A stretch of 10,586 nucleotides of DNA from Lysobacterales bacterium UBA2790 (GCA_002352135.1 DEHW01000152.1:4183-14768); one strand, 5' to 3'. Positions 1-6,379 are shown, counted from the first letter of the stretch. Translations and numbers: made by a program. Notes: a model not told the origin generated them from the letters alone.

Positions 1-804
1 CTGCGCGTGCCGAACGCCACCTTGTCGCGCAAGCAGATCGATGACTACGCCGCCTTCGTGGCGCGCTACGGTGCCAAGGGTCTGGCCTGGATGCGTGTGG
101 ACGATCTCGCCAAGGGCCGCGAGGGCATCAACTCGCCGATTGCCAAGTTCCTGGATGACACCGCGCTGCAGGCGATTCTCGCCGCCACGGCGGCGCAGTC
201 CGGCGACATGATCTTCTTCGGTGCCGGTGTCTACAAGACCGTGTGCGACTTCATGGGCGCGCTGCGGTTGAAGGTCGGCAAGGATCTGGGTCGGGTCGAG
301 AATGCGTGGAAGCCGCTGTGGGTGACCGACTTTCCGATGTTCGAGTGGGATGAAGAAGCCGCCCGTTACGTCGCCCTGCATCATCCTTTCACTGCACCGT
401 CGGTGGATGACGTGGCCGATTTGCGCGCCAATGCGCGCCTCGCGGTCAGCCGTGGCTACGATATGGTGCTGAACGGTAACGAGATTGGCGGTGGCTCGAT
501 CCGTATCCATCGCCCGGAAATGCAGTCGGCGGTGTTCGATCTGCTTGGCATTGGTGCCGAGGAAGCCGAGGCCAAGTTCGGCTTCCTGCTCGAAGCTCTG
601 CGCTACGGCGCGCCGCCGCACGGTGGCATCGCCTTCGGCATTGATCGCATCGCGGCCTTGATGGCCGGCACCGAATCCATCCGCGACGTGATCGCCTTCC
701 CCAAAACGGCCTCCGCGCAATGCCTGCTGACCAGCGCACCGTCGCCGATCAGTGACGCGCAGCTGCAGGAATTGCACATCAAGACCGACCTCAAGCCGGT
801 CTGA
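1..804 (+). CDS. aspS: Aspartyl-tRNA synthetase, C-terminal part (5' end outside window)
   Basis: This cytoplasmic class II aminoacyl-tRNA synthetase charges tRNA-Asp (and tRNA-Asn in species with the indirect asparagine route). Frame 1 is open from base 1, beginning [14 protein letters not shown], which matches the end of the bacterial GAD insertion domain. Then come the conserved block [14 protein letters not shown], the [10 protein letters not shown] and HHPFTAP segments, [13 protein letters not shown], and class II motif 3 as [16 protein letters not shown] with its ATP-binding Arg, followed by [10 protein letters not shown]. About 267 codons remain; the family is usually near 590, so motifs 1 and 2 and the N-terminal anticodon-binding OB fold lie upstream of the window. 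The gene ends in TGA. Its last 14 bp overlap the 3' end of the converging small membrane-protein gene. Nothing in the visible part looks broken. I did not try to decide between the discriminating and non-discriminating type. Confidence 0.97.
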   Translation: MRVPNATLSRKQIDDYAAFVARYGAKGLAWMRVDDLAKGREGINSPIAKFLDDTALQAILAATAAQSGDMIFFGAGVYKTVCDFMGALRLKVGKDLGRVENAWKPLWVTDFPMFEWDEEAARYVALHHPFTAPSVDDVADLRANARLAVSRGYDMVLNGNEIGGGSIRIHRPEMQSAVFDLLGIGAEEAEAKFGFLLEALRYGAPPHGGIAFGIDRIAALMAGTESIRDVIAFPKTASAQCLLTSAPSPISDAQLQELHIKTDLKPV

Positions 805-1138
805 GCCGAATCCGCGGACGCGGCGAGGCGATTCGTCCTCCCGCGCCCCTGGCAACAGCGGCTCGCGTTGTACGCGAGCGCATTGCCGCCGTGGCTTGCC
901 GTGGCGGGACAAGTCGCGCTCGCGATGATGCCACGCGACAACAACGCAGCAGAATCAGGCTCATTGCAGGCCAGACGGTCGCCCAGAACGGCAGCCAGCC
1001 AAACCACAGCGACTGGCCGCGCATCGGACCAAGCAGGATCAACATTCCGCCCGTCAGCAGCCAGACCCAAAGCACCTGTCGCAAACGGGATTGGCGGGGC
1101 TCAAGTTCGACGCGAACGGGGTGTTGAGCAGCAGACAT
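791..1138 (-). CDS. Small membrane protein of unknown function with two predicted helices
   Basis: I do not recognise a named family. The 115-residue product has a short polar N terminus (residues 1-20), then two hydrophobic stretches at about 22-37 ([16 protein letters not shown]) and 44-65 ([19 protein letters not shown]). A long Arg-rich tail to the stop looks unstructured. It is probably a small inner-membrane protein. The ATG at 1138 is preferred because AGGAG (rc of 1147-1151) lies 8 nt upstream; an in-frame GTG at 1147 would overlap that site. It lies 63 bp after the patatin gene on the same strand, so it may be the third gene of the WYL-patatin operon. Its last 14 bp overlap the end of aspS tail-to-tail. 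The membrane segments and ribosome binding site support a real gene, but the Arg-rich C terminus, read through DNA next to and antisense to aspS, could partly be read-through of low constraint. Confidence 0.6.
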   Translation of the reverse strand: MSAAQHPVRVELEPRQSRLRQVLWVWLLTGGMLILLGPMRGQSLWFGWLPFWATVWPAMSLILLRCCRVASSRARLVPPRQATAAMRSRTTRAAVARGAGGRIASPRPRIRLRPA

Positions 1139-1181
1139 GGCACACACTCCTGACGAGGTGCACTAAGCCTGCAGACCGCGC

Positions 1182-1198
1182 GTCTCAGCAAATGAGAC
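1182..1198 (-). other. Small hairpin between patatin and small membrane-protein genes
   Basis: GTCTCA (1182-1187) and TGAGAC (1193-1198) form a perfect 6 bp stem with a 5-base loop, starting four bases after the patatin stop codon. There is no T-run on the minus strand after it, so it is not a convincing intrinsic terminator. It may be an intercistronic stem that stabilises the upstream message or partly reduces expression of the third gene. Confidence 0.3.
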
Positions 1199-1201
1199 AG
1201 A

Positions 1202-2149
1202 TCACTTGCCGCGTTGCTCGTGCCAGTCCTGCAGCGCTTCCGCCGCCGCTTCACGGCCGATTTCGATCAGCTCCGAGGCACGCCAGAACTCGTAGAACAT
1301 GGCGCTGTCACGCGGCACCCGGATCACGATGTCCGGTGGGTCCATTGCCAGTTGCATGCGCCCGAGTTGCGCCTGCATGGTGTCCAGCGAACGCGCCATC
1401 AAATCCACCAGCCCCGGCGATGGCGGCACGGCGGGGGCATCACGGCGCTCGGCGAAGTTGGCCGTGATCGACTCGATGAAGGCACTGACTCGTGCCCGAT
1501 AGCCCTCTGCCACAGGTACTGGTGTCGGCGCAGGCTTCGGCATGGGTTTCGCGGCCTGCATCCAGGGTCGATGCGGATTGATGGCATTGACCTCCACAGC
1601 CACCACCAGATCGGCATGCATCTGTCGCGTGGCCGCAATCGGTACCGGTGCCAGCAAACCGCCGTCCACCAGGTCGCGTCCGTTCAGACGATGTGGCGTG
1701 AACACCGCAGGGATGGCGATCGACGCGCGAATGGCATCAAACAATGGACCGCGATTGAGCCACACCTCGCGCTGCGCGTGCAGGTCGGTGGCGACTGCCG
1801 TGAACGGAATCGGCAGGTCTTCAATCGCGTGGTCGCCCACCAGCTCACGTAACACGCCGATGATCCGCTCGCCACGAATCAGGCCCGGCACACCGAATCC
1901 AAAATCCAGCAAACGCAATACGTCACTGCGCTGCAGGGCACAGATCCAATCGCGGTAGTTGCTAAGGCTCCCCGCCGCATGGATGCCTCCAACCAGTGCC
2001 CCCATCGATGAACCGGCAATGCCCGCGATGCGAAAACCTTCGCGCTGCAGGACTTCGATTACACCGATATGCGCCAAGCCGCGCGCGCCGCCGGAGCCGA
2101 GCACCAACGCGACCGACGCCGTCGGCGAGGTCAATTCAAGGTCCGGCAT
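1202..2149 (-). CDS. Patatin-like phospholipase (RssA/NTE-type lipid hydrolase)
   Basis: This is a predicted serine acyl hydrolase of the patatin family, which cleaves acyl chains from phospholipids using a Ser-Asp dyad. The 315 residues show all family blocks: the glycine-rich oxyanion motif GSGGARG (18-24), the nucleophile elbow GSSMG (46-50, Ser48) and the DGG triad (Asp162) in LVDGGLLAPVP. VADLVVAVEVN-like strand residues (ADLVVAVEVN) follow. No signal peptide or membrane helix is visible, so it is probably cytoplasmic or peripheral at the inner membrane. The patatin core ends near residue 200; the remaining 115 residues are less conserved and include a Pro-rich linker (about 203-215). 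The ATG at 2149 overlaps the end of the WYL regulator gene by 14 bp, so translation is likely coupled; the local Shine-Dalgarno is poor. Length fits the RssA-like bacterial group. Substrate is unknown. Confidence 0.93.
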   Translation of the reverse strand: MPDLELTSPTASVALVLGSGGARGLAHIGVIEVLQREGFRIAGIAGSSMGALVGGIHAAGSLSNYRDWICALQRSDVLRLLDFGFGVPGLIRGERIIGVLRELVGDHAIEDLPIPFTAVATDLHAQREVWLNRGPLFDAIRASIAIPAVFTPHRLNGRDLVDGGLLAPVPIAATRQMHADLVVAVEVNAINPHRPWMQAAKPMPKPAPTPVPVAEGYRARVSAFIESITANFAERRDAPAVPPSPGLVDLMARSLDTMQAQLGRMQLAMDPPDIVIRVPRDSAMFYEFWRASELIEIGREAAAEALQDWHEQRGK

Positions 2150-3122
2150 ACGCCGCCGCGGCCAGTTGCAACAGGATGCGGGCTTCCTGCCGCAGCGAAG
2201 GTGGTGCCAGCACTTCGGCGTCCGGGCCGTATTTCAGGATATCCATCAGCAACTCGCGTGGATGACTGTAGGGGAGTTTCAATTCGTAGCGGCCATCTGG
2301 CAGAAAGCGACCTTCCTGCTTGGAGTGCCAGTGTTCGTCCGCCACCCAGCGCGCCGCGTGCGCGGAAAAGAGGATTGTCGCCACAGCCTTGGGCGTCCCC
2401 GAAAAAATGCCGTAGCTCGAACTCAGATGTTGCTTGAGCTCCTCCTCCGCGACATCCATCGCGTCATCGTGTTGGCCTTGCGCATGGCGGATGCGATCCA
2501 GCGCAAAGCTGCGCAGGGCATCGCGGTCATGGTCCCAGGCGTCCAGATACCAGTGATCGCGATAATGCGTCAGACGCTGTGGTGAAACGCGTCGCTGGGT
2601 CAGCGTATCGGTCGAACGGGCGCGATAGTCAAAACGGAGCCGCTTGCGGGCGAGGACGGCACTGGCCACCGGGCGAAAACTGGTCTGCTCCTGCGCACGG
2701 CTGCCATAACCGATGACGCGAATGCGCTCCAAGGGCCAACGCTTGCCACCCGCCTGTTCCGCCAGCAAGGCATCAATCCGGCCTCGCAGCGGCTCCAGCG
2801 CTTCGGCCAGCAGGCCCGAGCCTGCGCCGGTCCGCGCCAGCAACTGTTGCGCCGCGAGCAGTGCATGCAGTTCGTCGGCACTCAGCCATAGCCCCGGCAA
2901 CTCAAACCGCTGCCCTTCGCCTGTGGCGTAGTAAAAGCCCGCAGGATCATCCGAGGATTCAATGGGCGCGCCCAGTTGATCACGCAGAAAAGCGACATCG
3001 CGATACAGTGAAGCGCGCGAGCACTGCAGTTCATCGACTAGGCGGGATGCAGGAACGGGATAGCGCGCCTGACTGAGCAGGCGGTGCAGGTTGTGGATGC
3101 GTTCGATCTGGCGCTTTTCCAT
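2136..3122 (-). CDS. WYL-domain transcriptional regulator (YafY/HTH_11 type)
   Basis: This cytoplasmic DNA-binding regulator has 328 residues. It has an N-terminal winged helix-turn-helix of the HTH_11/DeoR kind at about 5-60 (RLVDELQCSRASLYRDVAFLRD is split by the recognition helix at 35-48). A linker rich in Leu and Ala runs 80-125. A WYL ligand-sensing domain lies at about 145-215, with the name-giving W191-Y192-L193 and the following FALDRI strand. A C-terminal WCX extension spans about 245-325 (YSHPRELLMDILKYGPDAEVL). WYL domains are known to sense nucleotides, oligonucleotides or other small ligands and may activate or repress. Start choice: ATG at 3122 gives MEKRQIERI, the usual N terminus; an in-frame TTG at 3140 would add six residues. 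GAGG is 12 nt upstream of the ATG, slightly far. It is the first gene of a leftward operon with the patatin gene, and probably controls it and possibly the divergent gene at 3212. Confidence 0.93.
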   Translation of the reverse strand: MEKRQIERIHNLHRLLSQARYPVPASRLVDELQCSRASLYRDVAFLRDQLGAPIESSDDPAGFYYATGEGQRFELPGLWLSADELHALLAAQQLLARTGAGSGLLAEALEPLRGRIDALLAEQAGGKRWPLERIRVIGYGSRAQEQTSFRPVASAVLARKRLRFDYRARSTDTLTQRRVSPQRLTHYRDHWYLDAWDHDRDALRSFALDRIRHAQGQHDDAMDVAEEELKQHLSSSYGIFSGTPKAVATILFSAHAARWVADEHWHSKQEGRFLPDGRYELKLPYSHPRELLMDILKYGPDAEVLAPPSLRQEARILLQLAAAAYAGP

Positions 3123-3166
3123 GTTGGCATTGTGCCTCAAGGCGAAGACCGTGCAGGGACTGAACT

Positions 3167-3192
3167 GCCGGATTAACCCGCGTCTAACCGGC
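3167..3192. promoter_or_regulatory. Inverted repeat in the divergent promoter region, candidate operator
   Basis: GCCGGATTA (3167-3175) and TAACCGGC (3185-3192) form an imperfect dyad: GCCGG pairs with CCGGC and TTA with TAA, with a one-base bulge. It sits in the 89 bp between the WYL regulator start (3122) and the divergent gene start (3212). The same stretch also holds a direct repeat, TTAACCCG at 3173 and CTAACCGG at 3184, 11 bp apart. That a WYL regulator binds here is inference from position only. I could not place confident -35/-10 boxes in this gap. Confidence 0.35.
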
Positions 3193-3211
3193 GGGCCACT
3201 AGCCTTTACCG

Positions 3212-3883
3212 ATGCCTACCGCACCCGTCGCCAGCCGTCTCCACGCGCTCCCTTTCGCACGCCCGCCGGCGATTCCAGGTCTGCGTCGCAAGGCCGTGCT
3301 GTTGACCTTGGTCATCCAGGTGCTGATCGGCGCCTTTGTTCTGAGCCAGATTGGTCGGCCTGGATCGTCCAGTGCAAGCCAGGAGTCCATGCAAGTCGAG
3401 TGGATTCGCGCCACGCCGCCACCTGCCCTCGATCTTCCGCCGCCCCGCAAGAATCTCCCTGCGGTCTTGTCGTCAGTCCGGCCACCAGTCACCTACTCTC
3501 CGGATTCGAGCACCGCCGCCACGGTTGAAGTCGAAGGACCTGCAAGTCCGCCCGCCAATGCGCCTCCAAGCGCGCGCCGCTTGCAAGACCAACTGCCGGG
3601 CTGGCTGAACTCGCCCGCGCAGCCGCCGTCGCGCTCCGCAGACGCCTGGCGCGGGAAGCCCCTGCCTCGCCTGCCAGGTCGCGAAGAAGCCTTTGTCGAA
3701 GGCATCCACACGCGAGATCGGCCCTCGCCACAACAACGTGTGCAGGCCATCGCAGGCATGTTCTTGGGCGCACGGCCCTATGACTGCGACGATGTCGCCC
3801 GCAAGATGCGTTCGAACATCAGCGATGCCGAACGTCGACAACTTATCGAAGACGAGCGCCGCATGTGCGGACGAGCCCGCTGA
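3212..3883 (+). CDS. Unrecognised membrane-anchored, proline-rich protein
   Basis: I do not recognise the family. The 223-residue product has a basic N terminus and one hydrophobic segment at about 28-47 (AVLLTLVIQVLIGAFVLSQI), suggesting a signal anchor with the rest in the periplasm. Residues 60-150 are rich in Pro, Ala and Ser (MQVEWIRATPPPALDLPPP), resembling the extended linker of TonB-like or other envelope-spanning proteins, but no TonB C-terminal domain follows. The C terminus (185-223) is a compact charged region with two cysteines, C192 in YDCDDVARKM and C219 in RRMCGR, that could form a disulfide. There is no clear Shine-Dalgarno before the ATG at 3212. It is divergent from the WYL operon and 136 bp ahead of the AMP nucleosidase gene. 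The coherent domain layout argues for a real gene. Confidence 0.7.
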   Translation: MPTAPVASRLHALPFARPPAIPGLRRKAVLLTLVIQVLIGAFVLSQIGRPGSSSASQESMQVEWIRATPPPALDLPPPRKNLPAVLSSVRPPVTYSPDSSTAATVEVEGPASPPANAPPSARRLQDQLPGWLNSPAQPPSRSADAWRGKPLPRLPGREEAFVEGIHTRDRPSPQQRVQAIAGMFLGARPYDCDDVARKMRSNISDAERRQLIEDERRMCGRAR

Positions 3884-3895
3884 GCATATGCCGCG

Positions 3896-3944
3896 GCGGC
3901 GCGAGCCGCAGCGCAACAGGCGAATCGCCTGTAGGGTCGCTACA
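3896..3944 (+). promoter_or_regulatory. Three back-to-back hairpins and possible -10 box ahead of the AMP nucleosidase gene
   Basis: This 136 bp gap carries three consecutive perfect dyads. GCGGC-GCGA-GCCGC (3896-3909) has a GNRA-type loop. CAGGCGA-A-TCGCCTG (3917-3931) has seven-base arms. TGTAG-GGTCG-CTACA (3930-3944) overlaps the previous one by two bases. TACACT at 3941-3946 could serve as a -10 box; the matching -35 position would fall inside the second dyad and is not close to consensus. They could be a weak terminator for the gene at 3212, an operator, or a structured leader. No T-run follows any of them. Confidence 0.3.
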
Positions 3945-4019
3945 CTGTGGCGTGAGTTTGCTTGTTTGCGGTCTGTTTCGGCGTGGCGTCGCCGACGATG
4001 TACTTGGAAAACCATAACA

Positions 4020-4793
4020 ATGAAAGACAAGTCGGAAATCGTCTCCAACTGGTTGCCGCGCTATACCGGGCTGGCCTTGGATCAGTTCGGTCAACACATC
4101 CTGTTGACCAATTTCGGTGGCTACCTCAACACCTTCAGTCGCCTCACCGGCGCCGAGATTGTTGGTCTGGATCGCCCGATGCCCAGCGCGACGGCGGATG
4201 GCATCACCATGATCAACTTCGGCATGGGCAGCGCCAATGCGGCCACCATGATGGACCTGCTCAGTGCGATCTCGCCCAAGGCCGTGTTATTTCTCGGCAA
4301 GTGCGGCGGCCTGAAGCGCAAGAACGAACTGGGTGATCTGGTACTGCCGATTGCAGCCATTCGCGGCGAAGGTACATCGAACGACTATTTGCCGCCGGAA
4401 GTCCCCGCGCTGCCTGCGTTTGCCCTGCAACGCGCCGTGTCGACCATGATCCGCGATCTGGATTACGACTACTGGACGGGTACGGTCTACACCACCAATC
4501 GACGCGTCTGGGAGCACGACGAGAACTTCAAGGATTACCTGCGCAAGCTGCGCTGCATGGCGATTGACATGGAAACCGCGACGGTGTTCGCTGCTGGTTT
4601 CGCCAACAGCATTCCCAGCGGCGCGCTGTTGCTGGTGTCCGACCAGCCGATGATCCCGGAAGGGGTCAAGACCGAAGCCTCCGACAAGAAGATCACCGAA
4701 AACTTCGTTGAACGCCACATCCAGATCGGCATCGAGGCGCTGCGCCTGATCCGTCGGCATGGCAAGTCAGTCAAGCATCTGCGCTTCGACTGA
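4020..4793 (+). CDS. amn: AMP nucleosidase-like protein (short form, PNP/UDP phosphorylase fold)
   Basis: Predicted to hydrolyse AMP to adenine and ribose 5-phosphate in the cytoplasm, linking adenylate pools to purine salvage. The 257-residue product is a single nucleoside-phosphorylase-fold domain. It shows INFGMGSANAAT (65-76), FLGKCGGL (91-98), RGEGTSNDYLPPE (115-127), TGTVYTTNRRVWEHD (153-167), the ribose-binding stretch AIDMETATVF (181-190) and LLVSDQP (204-210) with the likely catalytic Asp208. It lacks the extra N-terminal domain of the long enterobacterial Amn (about 480 residues), so it belongs to the short AMN-like group, which I recall as also common in Bacteroidetes. The ATG at 4020 gives MKDKSEIVSNWLPRYTG, a typical start; upstream GGA is a weak ribosome binding site. 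It stands alone: the gene before is 136 bp away and the next converges. Whether it acts strictly on AMP or on a related nucleoside cannot be settled from sequence. Confidence 0.9.
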   Translation: MKDKSEIVSNWLPRYTGLALDQFGQHILLTNFGGYLNTFSRLTGAEIVGLDRPMPSATADGITMINFGMGSANAATMMDLLSAISPKAVLFLGKCGGLKRKNELGDLVLPIAAIRGEGTSNDYLPPEVPALPAFALQRAVSTMIRDLDYDYWTGTVYTTNRRVWEHDENFKDYLRKLRCMAIDMETATVFAAGFANSIPSGALLLVSDQPMIPEGVKTEASDKKITENFVERHIQIGIEALRLIRRHGKSVKHLRFD

Positions 4794-4820
4794 TTCTCTG
4801 AGGACGCGATGAGCAATGGT

Positions 4821-4837
4821 GGCTGACGTCGTCAGCC
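4821..4837. terminator. Palindrome between convergent genes, possible bidirectional terminator stem
   Basis: GGCTGACG-T-CGTCAGCC is perfect over 8 bp on each side and lies 27 bp after the AMP nucleosidase stop. It includes the TGA stop of the converging lipoprotein gene. The position suits a shared transcription end, but neither strand has a T-run after the stem, so intrinsic termination would be weak. Confidence 0.4.
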
Positions 4838-5164
4838 GCCGTCTGCTTCCCAGAGAAAGGTGAACGAAATCACGTCCGGCTCCGCCTTGCCCTCGGAAAA
4901 ACGCACCTTGCAAGCGAAGTCCTGTTGTTGGGGGGCTCCGCCGTCCTTGCGCAGATAACTCACCACACGCATCTCGATGATGCCGTCGGCGTTCGTCTTG
5001 ATGGACTCGGCGGTTCGCGCGCGGTCGAGTTCAAAGGTACTGCCAGTATTGCGCTGCAACGCACTCTCAGCGGAGCGGTAGCAGGCCTGCTGAGCGGCTT
5101 CGTTTTGCCCGGACCCGCATGCAGTGAGCAGGCCCGTGGCGAGGAAGAAAACAAACTTGCGCAT
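4832..5164 (-). CDS. Small putative lipoprotein of unknown function
   Basis: The 110-residue product starts MRKFVFFLATGLLTACGSG: a basic tip, a short hydrophobic core and a lipobox L-T-A-C with the acylated Cys at 16, so it should be processed by signal peptidase II and anchored in the envelope. Gly and Ser after the Cys, with no Asp at +2, favour outer-membrane sorting by the enterobacterial rule. The mature part is one small domain (about 26-108) with a Cys near each end, C28 in QQACYRSAESAL and C85 in QDFACKVRF, around a central MRVVSYL strand. This resembles small envelope domains with the pattern C...A...L...S...F...V..Y....F.C, but I cannot name it. ATG at 5164 is clear: GGGAGG lies 5 nt upstream. 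The leader contains a strong palindrome at 5184-5205. It converges on the AMP nucleosidase gene with 38 bp between stops. Confidence 0.85.
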   Translation of the reverse strand: MRKFVFFLATGLLTACGSGQNEAAQQACYRSAESALQRNTGSTFELDRARTAESIKTNADGIIEMRVVSYLRKDGGAPQQQDFACKVRFSEGKAEPDVISFTFLWEADGG

Positions 5165-5183
5165 CGCTGCCTCCCGTCTTGAT

Positions 5184-5205
5184 TCGGTGTCCACATGGAC
5201 ACCGA
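5184..5205. promoter_or_regulatory. Perfect 10+10 bp palindrome in the lipoprotein leader
   Basis: TCGGTGTCCA and TGGACACCGA are exact reverse complements around a 2-base centre. The element begins about 20 bp upstream of the lipoprotein start codon, just outside its Shine-Dalgarno GGGAGG. As DNA it could be a repressor operator; as RNA it makes a 9-10 bp hairpin beside the ribosome binding site. It is not followed by a T-run on either strand. Confidence 0.5.
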
Positions 5206-5449
5206 GTGGACTCAGTAGCGCTCTACGGCGCGTGGCGCTGCATCCATGCAAGACCTCAGCCATACCGGCGGCCAAGAGGCGTTGAAGCGAGCCAACCTGC
5301 ACATTCTCAGAGCTCAGCGCTCGCCTTGGCACGGTCTTTCGTGCCCTCTCGCAGACCTCACACCCCAACCTGACATCGTCCAAAACCCCAACAGTTGCCG
5401 CACATTGGCGCGCGTCGGAAGCGAAGTCGGCTACAAATTCGACGCTCTC
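5206..5449. other. Intergenic stretch, several short dyads, no gene seen
   Basis: This is the rest of the 285 bp gap between the glutaredoxin-rhodanese stop (5450) and the lipoprotein start (5164), both on the minus strand. It holds small dyads: GTAG-CGCT-CTAC (5215-5226), TGCAT-CC-ATGCA (near 5240-5251) and GGCACG-GTCTTT-CGTGCC (5328-5345). I see no convincing ribosome binding site plus reading frame, no tRNA fold and no intrinsic terminator with a T-run. It presumably carries the lipoprotein promoter, which I cannot place. Confidence 0.4.
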
Positions 5450-6379
5450 CTAATAGCGCGGCACGCTGCGATCAATCTGCTGCGACCAGGCTTCAATCCC
5501 ACCTTCCACATTGAACACTTGTCGAAACCCCAGGCCACGGAAATGTTCTGCCGCTTGAGCACTGGATATGCCGTGATGGCAGAGGAAGGCCAATGGCTGA
5601 TCCTTCGGCAATGCCTCCAGGGCTGCCACCGAGTCTTCGTCGAGCACCTGATGTGGATGGGGAAACCTTGCAATGGCGCGGTCCGAATCCGGTCGCACGT
5701 CAATGACAGTGATGTCGTTGCAAGCAATCCGCTCAGCGAGCGCTTGGACCGACAGCGGCTGCACCGCCGGCGGCGCATTCGGGTTGCGGATCGACAGACC
5801 TGCCCCGCGCACATCTTCCACCCAGTCAATTTCGAGTCCGCGCGCGCGTGGCGCGCTGGCGAGATCGAAGTGCACGCGGATGCCCTGCGCTTCCGCAACA
5901 ATCTCCTGGCCCGTCGCCGGCTTCAACTGGAACTGCGCGTTGAAACGACCATCGATCCCCAGATGCAGCACCAGGGAGGGATCGTTGTTCTGCATCGCCG
6001 CACGAATGGCGTCCGCTGCGGCGGGGGTGACGTGAATCTCTGGCGGCGTGCGGTCCGGAGGCGCGACACCAAACAGGGAGTGCAGCTCACCGGAATTCAG
6101 CATCGACTCGATGATGTCACTGCCGCCGACCAACTCGCCCTGGACGTAGAGTTGCGGGATCGTCGGCCAATTGCCGTAGAGCTTGATGCCCTCGCGAATG
6201 TCGGCATCCGACAGCACATCGATCGTGTGGAATGTATCGACGACCGCCGACAAGGCACCCACCGCTTTGGCCGAAAATCCGCAGCGCGGCGCGCTCGCCG
6301 TGCCTTTCATGAACAACACCACGCGATGCTGATTCAGCAACGAATCGATACGGGAACGCAGAGCAGGGTCAAGCGACAT
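5450..6379 (-). CDS. Monothiol glutaredoxin (Grx4 type) fused to HesB/IscA-like and rhodanese domains
   Basis: The 309-residue product has three parts. Residues 1-106 are a Grx4/GrxD-type monothiol glutaredoxin with the CGFS active site (33-36), the cis-Pro block NWPTIPQLYV (70-79) and GGSDI (85-89) for glutathione; this family binds and transfers [2Fe-2S] clusters. Residues about 112-204 look like an A-type iron-sulfur carrier domain (IHVTPAAADAIRAAM, then GLEIDWVEDV and ISIRNPNAPP-like LSIRNPNAPP), but all three cluster cysteines of IscA proteins are absent. Residues about 206-309 are a rhodanese domain (VIDVRPDSD) with active-site Cys267 in FLCHHGISSAQAA. Start: ATG at 6379 gives MSLDPALRSRI; the ribosome binding site is weak (GGA, 8 nt). 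It is likely cytoplasmic and concerned with Fe-S or sulfur trafficking. It is divergent from the sulfotransferase gene with 78 bp between. I recall similar fusions in Xanthomonadaceae, so the fusion itself is probably inherited rather than an artefact. Confidence 0.93.
   Translation of the reverse strand: MSLDPALRSRIDSLLNQHRVVLFMKGTASAPRCGFSAKAVGALSAVVDTFHTIDVLSDADIREGIKLYGNWPTIPQLYVQGELVGGSDIIESMLNSGELHSLFGVAPPDRTPPEIHVTPAAADAIRAAMQNNDPSLVLHLGIDGRFNAQFQLKPATGQEIVAEAQGIRVHFDLASAPRARGLEIDWVEDVRGAGLSIRNPNAPPAVQPLSVQALAERIACNDITVIDVRPDSDRAIARFPHPHQVLDEDSVAALEALPKDQPLAFLCHHGISSAQAAEHFRGLGFRQVFNVEGGIEAWSQQIDRSVPRY

Noticed and set aside
868..1467. 199-codon open frame on the plus strand
   Set aside because: It is antisense to the small membrane protein and patatin genes, has an Arg/Ala/Pro-rich composition and no ribosome binding site.
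1202..3122. CBASS-type or other anti-phage locus
   Set aside because: There is no cyclic-nucleotide synthase, sensor or other defence gene beside the patatin, and the patatin resembles housekeeping RssA-type enzymes. Kept only as a low-level hypothesis.
3212..3883. TonB energy-transducing protein
   Set aside because: The anchor and Pro-rich linker fit, but the C-terminal TonB domain with its YP motif is missing.
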